Of a stretch of DNA of 38,173 bases, positions 9,516-16,893 are shown one piece after another (position 1 is the stretch's first letter; each line of letters opens with the position of its first letter). The notes under the pieces are model-generated. The model worked only from the letters and a program-made list of their open reading frames with translations. It was not told the origin of the DNA and searched no databases. The stretch lies in assembly GCA_937899645.1 (NCBI GenBank), contig CALCCD010000101.1, positions 1 through 38,173 on the forward strand, in the 5' to 3' direction. The DNA is from an uncultured cyanobacterium (GTDB lineage: Bacteria > Cyanobacteriota > Cyanobacteriia > Cyanobacteriales > Geitlerinemataceae). The translations under genes were made by a program, and so were the position numbers.

Positions 9516-10424
9516 ATGCCACTGCGTAATCAACCCGCCCCGCCGACGCCCTGGGATAGCGATCTAGACCAGCCCAGCATTGCGGCGTCTGCTTACGTCC
9601 ATCCCCAGTGCAGCCTGATTGGAGACGTACAGCTGGGTGAGAACGTAATTGTCGCTCCCAATACTTCTATCCGGGCGGATGAAGGGGCTCCTTTTTACAT
9701 CGGTGCGAATACCAATATTCAAGATGGCGTGGTCATCCACGGGCTGGAGCAGGGGCGCATCTTCGGGGACGACCAGAAAGCCTATTCGGTGTGGATCGGG
9801 AACGACACCTGCATCACCCACATGGCTTTGATTCACGGCCCTGCTTACGTTGGCAACGGCTGTTTTATTGGCTTTCGATCGACGGTGTTTAACGCCCAGG
9901 TGGGTCACGGCTGCATTGTGATGATGCATGCCTTGATTCAAGATGTGGAAATCCCTGATGGTAAATACGTCCCGTCGGGCGCTGTGATTACGACTCAGCA
10001 GGCTGCCGATCGGCTACCGGACGCGCAAGATGAGGATCGCGCTTTCTCGGAGCACGTCGTCCAAGTCAATCAGTCTCTGCGAGCTGGATATCGCTGTTCT
10101 AGTGGCCTTGAATGCGATCTCTCCCTGCAGAGTTCTGCCTCTCACAATGGGACGGCTCAGTCTCTACAGGCAAATATCGCAGACATCGTCCGACAACAGC
10201 TCCGCCAGGGGCATCGCATTGGCCTGGAGTTTGCCGATGCGCGACGCTTTAAGGCCGGTTCCTGGCAGAGTGGCCCCGCGATCGCGAGCGATCGTGAAAC
10301 TCAGGTACTTGCTGAGGTGGAGCAGTTTTTGGCTAGCCATCCCGATGATTACGTGCGGCTGCTGGGGGTCGATCCGAAGGCGAAACGACGCCAATTGGAG
10401 CAAACAATTCAGAGACCTGGGTAG
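9516..10424 (+). CDS. ccmM: Short CcmM-like protein: gamma-carbonic anhydrase domain plus one SSUL module
   Basis: CcmM organises Rubisco and carbonic anhydrase in the beta-carboxysome. Residues about 15-205 form the left-handed beta-helix gamma-carbonic anhydrase domain, with zinc ligands H75, H102 and H107 and the paired cysteines C194 and C200, which match the activating disulfide known from Thermosynechococcus CcmM. After a short linker, residues about 216-302 are a single Rubisco-small-subunit-like module ([33 protein letters not shown]). Usual CcmM proteins carry three to five modules. The module lacks the cysteine found in some SSULs (SWQSG, not SWQSC). No further module follows the stop in any frame, and no other ccm gene is nearby. 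It is either a specialised paralog or a truncated CcmM. The ATG has only a weak ribosome site. Confidence 0.88.
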   Translation: MPLRNQPAPPTPWDSDLDQPSIAASAYVHPQCSLIGDVQLGENVIVAPNTSIRADEGAPFYIGANTNIQDGVVIHGLEQGRIFGDDQKAYSVWIGNDTCITHMALIHGPAYVGNGCFIGFRSTVFNAQVGHGCIVMMHALIQDVEIPDGKYVPSGAVITTQQAADRLPDAQDEDRAFSEHVVQVNQSLRAGYRCSSGLECDLSLQSSASHNGTAQSLQANIADIVRQQLRQGHRIGLEFADARRFKAGSWQSGPAIASDRETQVLAEVEQFLASHPDDYVRLLGVDPKAKRRQLEQTIQRPG

Positions 10425-10640
10425 GGCGAGTAAGCCGTCCGTCAACTCAGACATGAGTACCAGACATAGGTGTCTGACATAAGTAGCCGAACCGTTGCTG
10501 ACGGATTGGTACGACGAAACCGATACGTTTTCGGTCAGCCGCTGAGTGACATCGCGTGTCGAGGGTTTGTGTGGGGGTCGGGAAGTTCACCTTTGGCGTT
10601 TCCCTAAAGCACGACTTCTGAGGCCGTTGAAGCCCTTGCT

Positions 10641-12833
10641 TTAAGTTGCGATCGGGCGAGATTGAGTCGTGGCGTCGTCACTTGTGCCTTCCACCCAGTG
10701 CTCGATGACGCCTTTCAGATCGTCGATCGAACAGGGTTTGCTCAGATAATCGTCCATTCCCACGTTTAGGCACTTATCGCGATCGCCCGCCATCGCATAC
10801 GCCGTCAGGCCAACGATGGGAATTTGGCGCGTGCCGCTCCTGCGAATCTCCTGGGTGGCGCTATAGCCATCGATTACAGGCATCTGACAGTCCATCAGAA
10901 TGAGCTTGCAGGTGGGATGGCTCCGGTGGATCTCGATCGCCTCCGCACCGTTTTCGGCAATCACGCAGTCGTAGTTCAAATGTTGGAGCTGGTTGACAAT
11001 CACGATGCGATTGGTGGGGTTATCTTCCGCCACCAGAACCGTTCCCTTAGAAGAGGTAGGGGCATCTAGCAAAGTTCGATCGTCGGCCATGGCGATTTCG
11101 GATTGTAGGGGTGCGGAAGGAATGCAATCGAGGATGATGTCAAACCAAAAGGTAGAACCGTGCTGGGGCTTGCTCGTAACGCCAATTTGACCGCCCATAA
11201 GCTGGACGAGATTCTTGCAAATTGAGAGCCCGAGCCCCGTTCCTTCATAGGACTTGGAGGCGGACACATCAACCTGCTCGAACGGCTGAAACAGCTTTTT
11301 TTGGGACGCGAGCGCGATGCCGATGCCCGTATCGCGGACGCTAAAGCGTAAGACTTTGCGGCTCGGCTCGATCGCGGGCAATTTTGCCAGATGCTCCGCC
11401 GATGCCTCGAGCTCGACGCGCACCTCAACTCCGCCATCGCAGGTGAACTTGATGGCATTGCCGACGAGGTTGAGCAGAACTTGCTTGAGGCGATAGGCAT
11501 CGCCGGAGTAACTCCCGCGGCACTCCGGTGCGCTCGTAACGCTCAGCGTCAGACCTTTCGCCTCTGCGGCAGGCAGCAGCAGCCCGCGAATCTCCGCGAG
11601 GAGAAGGTCGGGCTCGAACTCTTCGAGCTTAGTCTCGACTTTACCTGCCTCGAGCTTAGCAAGATCCAAGATGCTGTTAATCAAGTTCAGCAGATGTTGT
11701 CCCGAATTTTGAATTGTCTGTGCGAATTCCTCGCGCGCTTCGTCCAGGCCCGACATCAGCAGCAGCTCGGTCATGCCCAAGATGCCCATCATCGGCGTCC
11801 GGATTTCATGGCTCATATTCGCCAGGAACTCGCTTTTGGCCTGAGTCGCTCGGTTCGCCCGATCTCGCTCGGCCTTAATTTCCGCGACGAGGAGGCTCTG
11901 CCGGACGGCGATCGCGATTTGCAGCGCGAGCTTGTCGAGCAGGGCAATCTCGTGTTCGCTCCACGGGTGTGCGTCCCGGCAGCGGTGCAGAATGAGCAAC
12001 CCCCACAGACGAGAGCCGTCCCCTTCTAGCTCGATCGGTGCGGAGATACAAGACTTGACCTGTAGCCCCCGCAAAAAGTTAGCGTGGCAGGGGTCGATTT
12101 GCGCCGTCTCCACATCGTTGACGACGGTACGGCGGCAACTGCTCGCATACTCGATACGGTTGTGCTGCTCTTGGAAGAAGGTCTCTGTCACGGTGATGCC
12201 CAGCGTCGCCGGGACGCTGTTGTCCCGCGACTCGGCAACGATTCGACCTGTGCTGTCTGCCGCCGGTCGGTAGATGAGCGCCCGATCGCAGCGAACTGCT
12301 TTGCGGATCTCGCGTACGGCAGTATCGACAACCCCCTCTAGATCGAAATTCGCGCGCATGCTCAGGCCAATGCGCGACAACAAGCCCTGCTGCTGCTCGA
12401 TGCGAGCGAGCCGCTGCCGCGTGCGCGTGCTCGCGAGGTTGCTCGTGATGGTTTGGCACAGGCGCTCGGCATCGATCGTATCTTTCGAGAGATAGTCGGA
12501 AACGCCGCTCTTCATCACTTCGACCACGAGGCGCTCGCTGCCCTGCCCCGTCATCATGATGACGCAAGCATCCTCACACGCTCGGTCGAGTTCGCGCGCC
12601 GCCTTGAGGAAGCTCAGACCGTCCATATCCGGAAGGTAGTAGTCGAGTACGATTACATCGAACGTCCGCTCCGCCAGCATCTCCAGTGCTCGAGTGGCAG
12701 TGTGCGCTACGCAGACGTCGAAGCGCTGGGCGGGATCTCGCTCCAGAAACGTGCGATAGATTTCCGAGTCGTATTCGGAGTCATCGAGCAAAAGTACGCG
12801 GACGATGTCGAGCGCTCGCCAGGGTAAACGCAT
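10641..12833 (-). CDS. Hybrid histidine kinase REC-GAF-HisKA-HATPase-REC, candidate cyanobacteriochrome
   Basis: Domains of the 730-residue product in order: N-terminal receiver about 11-130 (phospho-acceptor D64), GAF about 160-310, HisKA with H342 (SHEIRTP), HATPase about 445-565 (NAIKF, DTGIGI, GTGLGL), and C-terminal receiver about 597-715 with D648. It lacks membrane segments and should be cytosolic. The GAF domain is of the phytochrome superfamily: C249-H250 in [14 protein letters not shown] sits where cyanobacteriochromes attach their bilin, and [10 protein letters not shown] follows. Chromophore binding is inferred, not shown. It is the last gene after the phytochrome and two response regulators, with a 255-base gap carrying a long inverted repeat that includes its first codons. 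It probably works in a light-signalling phosphorelay. Confidence 0.9.
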   Translation of the reverse strand: MRLPWRALDIVRVLLLDDSEYDSEIYRTFLERDPAQRFDVCVAHTATRALEMLAERTFDVIVLDYYLPDMDGLSFLKAARELDRACEDACVIMMTGQGSERLVVEVMKSGVSDYLSKDTIDAERLCQTITSNLASTRTRQRLARIEQQQGLLSRIGLSMRANFDLEGVVDTAVREIRKAVRCDRALIYRPAADSTGRIVAESRDNSVPATLGITVTETFFQEQHNRIEYASSCRRTVVNDVETAQIDPCHANFLRGLQVKSCISAPIELEGDGSRLWGLLILHRCRDAHPWSEHEIALLDKLALQIAIAVRQSLLVAEIKAERDRANRATQAKSEFLANMSHEIRTPMMGILGMTELLLMSGLDEAREEFAQTIQNSGQHLLNLINSILDLAKLEAGKVETKLEEFEPDLLLAEIRGLLLPAAEAKGLTLSVTSAPECRGSYSGDAYRLKQVLLNLVGNAIKFTCDGGVEVRVELEASAEHLAKLPAIEPSRKVLRFSVRDTGIGIALASQKKLFQPFEQVDVSASKSYEGTGLGLSICKNLVQLMGGQIGVTSKPQHGSTFWFDIILDCIPSAPLQSEIAMADDRTLLDAPTSSKGTVLVAEDNPTNRIVIVNQLQHLNYDCVIAENGAEAIEIHRSHPTCKLILMDCQMPVIDGYSATQEIRRSGTRQIPIVGLTAYAMAGDRDKCLNVGMDDYLSKPCSIDDLKGVIEHWVEGTSDDATTQSRPIAT

Positions 12834-13120
12834 CTAATTTAGTTAGCCACTATACAGAAAAATATCTTCATCCTTGAGATTCGATGAGTTCACCCGCTTT
12901 CCCACCCCATTTAGCCATCGACACTCTGTAGATCCTGTTCCGATCGCCTCAGCAGGTGGAGAAAATCTAAAAAGCAAGCTCTTTGTTAAGCCGAGTGGCG
13001 CAAGAGATGCCGAATTACTCCACAATTTGTTGTTTGGAGGCATTTGTTTTGGCTTTCGGACAATTTTTCTGTATGGAAAGATACGAAATTAGATGCGTTC
13101 ACCCTGGAGCGCTCGCGACG
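12806..13120. repeat. Long imperfect inverted repeat around the hybrid-kinase start
   Basis: The left arm (about 12806-12866) and the right arm (about 13060-13120) are reverse complements over roughly 60 bases. Shared blocks include GAGCGCTC, CAGGGT, AACGCATCTAATTT and ATACAGAAAAAT, separated by a 10-base unmatched stretch of equal length in both arms and a 2-base offset. About 190 unrelated bases lie between. The left arm covers the ATG and first codons of the hybrid kinase; the right arm covers the last codons and stop of the upstream response regulator. A perfect CGCGACG-CTG-CGTCGCG hairpin (13114-13130) adjoins the right arm. Confidence 0.75.
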
Positions 13121-13553
13121 CTGCGTCGCGTCGTTCTTCGAGCGTCGCGATCGCCGTATGGATGACGCGAACGAAAGCCTCGAAGCTCAGCTCGCCTTTC
13201 ACGAGATAGTCTTCGATATTTTGCTTCATCGCTTGGAGTGCGATCTGCGGGTTACCATTGCCAGTCGTCATCACGACCGGTACGTCTGCGAGTTGTGGCA
13301 GCGACTGGAGCTGAGCGATCAGCGACAAGCCGTCGATGTCAGGCAATGAGAAGTCCACAACCATCAGGTCGGGCGAGCGACGGAGGATGCTCTCGATCGC
13401 CTCTTCGCCGCTCTGTGCTAGCCGCACATCGTAAGCGTAGGTAGGATCGTTCTTGAGATAGTGTCGATACAGATCGGAGTCGGCCTCGGCGTCTTCGATC
13501 AGCAGTACCGTATAGTACGGACTATCAACTTCGAGCTGGCGTTTTATCAGCAT
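13089..13553 (-). CDS. Response regulator, single receiver domain
   Basis: The 154-residue receiver has an acidic pocket at E20-D21, phospho-acceptor D67 (LMVVDFSLPDIDG), the T position in VVMTTGNG, and the lysine in DYLVKGE. No output domain follows. It resembles the N-terminal receiver of the hybrid kinase downstream (both have [18 protein letters not shown] and DYLSK/DYLVK), so the two may be related by duplication. It lies 13 bases after the preceding response regulator and is probably co-transcribed with the phytochrome. Its last codons lie in the inverted repeat shared with the start of the next gene. Confidence 0.88.
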   Translation of the reverse strand: MLIKRQLEVDSPYYTVLLIEDAEADSDLYRHYLKNDPTYAYDVRLAQSGEEAIESILRRSPDLMVVDFSLPDIDGLSLIAQLQSLPQLADVPVVMTTGNGNPQIALQAMKQNIEDYLVKGELSFEAFVRVIHTAIATLEERRDAASRALQGERI

Positions 13554-13566
13554 TGCAAGTAGAGAA

Positions 13567-14040
13567 TCACGTCAGTTGCGAAACTTCGTAGGATTGTGCG
13601 TTGGCAAACAGCCAGTGTTTGAGTATGACCTCGACGCGATCGCGCAGCTCTCGGACGTTCATGGGTTTGATGATGTAGGCATTCGCACCGTTTTGGTAGC
13701 TTTCTTCGATGTCAGCAGGTTGCGTTGACGTACTGAAAATCACGATCGGAACTTGAACGAACTCGGGCAACTCGCGCATCTGCCTGAGCACTTCACGACC
13801 GTCCGTCCCCGGTAGATTCAGATCCAGGAGAATCACCTTCGGAATACTGCTCGGTTCGCGATCGACGCCCGTAAGCGTTGATAGATGCTCCAAAGCCAAG
13901 TCACCCGTCTCGAAGTGCCGAATGTCAATGCCAATTCCGAGCTTTTCCGTGCAACGGACGAACATGTCGTAATCTTGTTCGCTATCTTCCACCACAAAAA
14001 CTAGGCGATTGCGAGGCATTTCGTCGGTTGAAGGTGGCAT
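13567..14040 (-). CDS. Rcp1-type phytochrome response regulator
   Basis: The 157-residue receiver has E18-D19, phospho-acceptor D73 (VILLDLNLPGTDGREVL), STST, and the lysine in YIIKP. DLNLPG.DG.EVL and the long insertion before it are typical of the Rcp1/CheY family paired with cyanobacterial phytochromes, so the adjacent phytochrome kinase is the likely phosphodonor. The gap to the phytochrome stop is 21 bases and contains nine consecutive C on the coding strand, just before the ATG. No ribosome site is evident. A second ATG at codon 8 is an alternative start; a short direct repeat (GGCATTTCGTCGG) covers both starts. Confidence 0.9.
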   Translation of the reverse strand: MPPSTDEMPRNRLVFVVEDSEQDYDMFVRCTEKLGIGIDIRHFETGDLALEHLSTLTGVDREPSSIPKVILLDLNLPGTDGREVLRQMRELPEFVQVPIVIFSTSTQPADIEESYQNGANAYIIKPMNVRELRDRVEVILKHWLFANAQSYEVSQLT

Positions 14041-14061
14041 TTCGTCGGGGGGGGGAGATGG

Positions 14062-16320
14062 TCATTCTGGTGAGAGCGTGAAGTAGAAAGTGGAGCCCTG
14101 TCCTTGCTCCGATTGGAGCCAGACCTGGCCACCGTGGCGTTCGGCGATTTTTTGCACGATCGTCAAGCCCGCACCCGTGCCTTCGCCGTATTGGCGCGGG
14201 CCGTTCAGTCGCTTGAAGATGCGGAACACGAGCTCTTGATGCTGCTTTGCAATTCCGATGCCGTTATCTCGGACGTAGAAAACGGTTTGAGAAGAGCGTT
14301 CTAGAACGCGCGTGCAACCAATTTCAATCCACTTGTCGGCGCTTTTATTGTATTTCAGGCCATTTGCAATGAGGTTGGTCAAAAGCTTTTCGACGAGCAC
14401 TCTGTCCGCCCGCACTTCGGGCAGACGCTCGGGCAGGCGAATATCGAGAGGTTCCCGTCTGGAAGTTTCTAGGACGGTCTGAATCTCTTCGCGGACGAGC
14501 GCGACCAGATCGACCGGGACGCGCGCGAGACTCTGACGCCCCAGCCGTGAATAGTAGAGCAGCGTATCGATCAGTTTTTCCATGCGCTTGGTCAGCGTCA
14601 TGAGAGTTCTGAGCTTTTTCGTGCCACCCTCGTCGAGACTGTCTTCATAGTCTTCGAGGAGTAAGTACGAGTAGTTATAGATGCCGCGCAGGGGTTCTTT
14701 GAGGTCGTGGGAGGCGACATAGGCAAACGAGTCGAGTTCGGTGTTGCTACGCTGAAGCTCGATGTTGATTTCAGCGAGTTCGTCGGAGGCTTTGAAAATG
14801 ATGTCGACGAGCAGGTTACGGAACTCTCGAATCTGCTGAATTTCGCAGGGGAGCCACGGTCGCGATCGCCCGACGACAGTTTGTTGCCACTGTGCGAAGG
14901 ACTGGCGCGGCGAGAGCGTTAGTGTCCCGTCGGTCTCGCGTTTGGCGTCCTTGTTCGGGTTGCCTGCCCAGCGCACGGATTGCACGATCTCCGGACGGAA
15001 CCAAATGATGTAGGAGTTCTCAGTGCGGCTGAGGTAGAGCAACATCGCGCCGCTGGCGACATCTTGAAAGCTTGCTGCTCGTGGATAGCGCTTGCGGGTG
15101 CAGTCGGTGTACAGGAGGTCGCGATTTGGCTCGGCTTCGCTCCAGTTTTGGATGAAGTCTATAACGTCGCTCGGTTCCGGCGTCGTGCCGAACAGCTCGA
15201 TCTGGCCTTGAAAACAAATCCCGAGCCCTTGGGCGTTGACGAGCTGCCGCAGTCGGTCGCTGTTGGCGCGTAGGTCGGCCGGGATATCGATCGAGACGGA
15301 GAGGGTGTCGATCAGTGTTGCGAGGATGTCCTGAATGCGAAGCTGGTATTCCAGGCTGGCGCGGTCTTGCTTCGAGACCAGGTTCAGCGACATCACCTTG
15401 CCGAGAAACTCGCAGGCCGTTCGTACTTCGTAGGGAACATACTTTGGGGCGGCATAGTTGTGGCAAGCCACTAGACCCCAGAGTCGGCCTTCATGGACGA
15501 GCGAGATCGACATCGAAGCGCGCACGCCCATGTTTTGGAGATATTCGATGTGAATCGGCGAGACGCTGCGTAGGTTGGCATGGCTGAGATCGAACGGCTC
15601 GCCAGTTTGCGGATGGGGCGGCAGGGCAGCGGTTTTGGAATTGACGTCGGCGATCGAACGGATGTAGTTGAGCAGGTATAGCGCGCGGGCGGGCTTGGGG
15701 ACATCCGTTGCCGGGTAGTGAAGGCCGAGCAACGGCTCGAGGTCGTCGTTTTTGGCTTCGGCAATGACGTGGCCGGAGCCGTCGTCGTCGAACTTATAGA
15801 CGAGCGTGCGATCGAAGCCGGTGATGCTCCGCACGTGCCGGACGATAACTTCAGACAGGGACTCGAACGTACGAGCGTTCTGGATCTCGTCGATGACCGT
15901 TCTGGTGATGTTGTAGAACGAGAGAAAGTCGTTGCGATCTTTCGGGTCGAATGGTTCGAGTTCCAGAAAAAGAAAGCCGCCGTGCGTGTGAACGCTCGCG
16001 CTCGTGGGTCGTTCGCAAACGAGGACACGTAGCGGATTGATGCGCAGAAAGTCGCCAGAACAGCCTCGGATGCGGCCGACCGTCTCGGGGTCGAGCAGCG
16101 CGCAGAGAGTGCTGCCGAGGATGTCTTCGCGATCGCGATTGAAGAAGTCTTGCAGGTTATCGCTGGCCTGGACGATTGTCAGCGTATCCGGCTCGGCAAC
16201 GATGAGGCAGCCGTGGTTTTGAATCGCGTTGGGGATGTGGATTCGCTCGCGATCGCAGTTCGTGAGATCGACATCCTTTGCCGTAACGAGTTGAACCTCT
16301 CGCCTTGTGTTGTTTTGCAT
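14062..16320 (-). CDS. Bacteriophytochrome histidine kinase (PAS-GAF-PHY-HisKA-HATPase)
   Basis: This is a soluble red/far-red photoreceptor kinase of 752 residues. Domains: PAS about 20-125, GAF about 145-310, PHY about 325-505 with the tongue motif PRQSF (471-475), HisKA with H538 (SHDLKEPLRG), and HATPase about 640-750 (DNGIGI, GTGAGL). Chromophore clues: C22 in LTNCDRERIHIP is the N-terminal cysteine that binds biliverdin in bacteriophytochromes, while the GAF position that is Cys in Cph1 is Ile here (SPIHIEYLQNMGV, I256-H257). PATDVP (203-208) supplies the conserved Asp, D206. It should therefore use biliverdin, like cyanobacterial CphB/BphP proteins. It heads a four-gene operon with two response regulators and a hybrid kinase. 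Confidence 0.95.
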   Translation of the reverse strand: MQNNTRREVQLVTAKDVDLTNCDRERIHIPNAIQNHGCLIVAEPDTLTIVQASDNLQDFFNRDREDILGSTLCALLDPETVGRIRGCSGDFLRINPLRVLVCERPTSASVHTHGGFLFLELEPFDPKDRNDFLSFYNITRTVIDEIQNARTFESLSEVIVRHVRSITGFDRTLVYKFDDDGSGHVIAEAKNDDLEPLLGLHYPATDVPKPARALYLLNYIRSIADVNSKTAALPPHPQTGEPFDLSHANLRSVSPIHIEYLQNMGVRASMSISLVHEGRLWGLVACHNYAAPKYVPYEVRTACEFLGKVMSLNLVSKQDRASLEYQLRIQDILATLIDTLSVSIDIPADLRANSDRLRQLVNAQGLGICFQGQIELFGTTPEPSDVIDFIQNWSEAEPNRDLLYTDCTRKRYPRAASFQDVASGAMLLYLSRTENSYIIWFRPEIVQSVRWAGNPNKDAKRETDGTLTLSPRQSFAQWQQTVVGRSRPWLPCEIQQIREFRNLLVDIIFKASDELAEINIELQRSNTELDSFAYVASHDLKEPLRGIYNYSYLLLEDYEDSLDEGGTKKLRTLMTLTKRMEKLIDTLLYYSRLGRQSLARVPVDLVALVREEIQTVLETSRREPLDIRLPERLPEVRADRVLVEKLLTNLIANGLKYNKSADKWIEIGCTRVLERSSQTVFYVRDNGIGIAKQHQELVFRIFKRLNGPRQYGEGTGAGLTIVQKIAERHGGQVWLQSEQGQGSTFYFTLSPE

Positions 16321-16634
16321 AAGCTAGTGAGGCGCGATCGTAGGACGAGATGCCGTAGATGCGAAGAATCCGGCAATTTTGACGTACTCCGGAGGCAGCA
16401 AATCACCACAGTCAACATCTTGACACAAATTTCAACACTAGCCGAAGAGCGTTTGGCGTGCGGGTCGAGCGACGAGTTCGTACCCGCCTGAACCTCGCCA
16501 AATGACAGGAACCGAGCACCTCCGCTTCGAGGGCGATTAATGCTCTCGGCTTAGAGAATCTCGGTTCCTCAAAACCTCATTTCAACTTCTAGTCAGGCAA
16601 ACGAGAGGATCTGAAGTCTGTCACGTGCGACAAG
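16321..16634. other. 314-base intergenic region with a 10-base inverted repeat
   Basis: This separates the ATPase cluster from the phytochrome operon on the same strand and should hold the phytochrome promoter. AGGAACCGAG (16507-16516) and its perfect reverse complement CTCGGTTCCT (16560-16569) are 43 bases apart. There is no T-run on either side, so it is not a standard terminator; it could be a weak hairpin or a protein site. Nothing else is recognised. Confidence 0.5.
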
Positions 16635-16820
16635 CTAGTCGATCGCGCTGAAGCAGAATGCGGCGACGAGCAGGAACGGCGTCCCCGGAATTCCGGGCAG
16701 CATCAGGCCGATCGCGCCGATCGCCGCACAGGCCACGCCGACAACGCGCAGAGCGGTATTTTTCAAGTCGTTGGCGAAGTCACCGAAATTTTGGCTGAAG
16801 TTTTGAGTGCAGGTGTTCAT
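16635..16820 (-). CDS. Short DUF454/YbaN-like membrane protein
   Basis: This 61-residue product has a soluble N-terminal stretch, then one long hydrophobic region (about 26-58) containing GAIGLMLPGIPGTPFLLVAAFCF, which matches the conserved core of DUF454 inner-membrane proteins (LP.LPTTPFLLLAA.CF). Family members are about twice as long; here the frame stops right after the core, and no continuation is seen in other frames. It is either a minimal version or a truncated gene. It starts 73 bases after the ATPase gene on the same strand, so it could be co-transcribed and assist that transporter. Function unknown. Confidence 0.6.
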   Translation of the reverse strand: MNTCTQNFSQNFGDFANDLKNTALRVVGVACAAIGAIGLMLPGIPGTPFLLVAAFCFSAID

Positions 16821-16893
16821 GATTTTTGTGATTAGAGAATATGTTTGGTAGAGAACGCGAAATCTCGGTTGCAGCGTCGATCGAGGCTAACGG

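Noticed and set aside
16507-16569. Inverted repeat as a terminator of the ATPase cluster
   Set aside because: The arms are 43 bases apart and no T-run follows on either strand.
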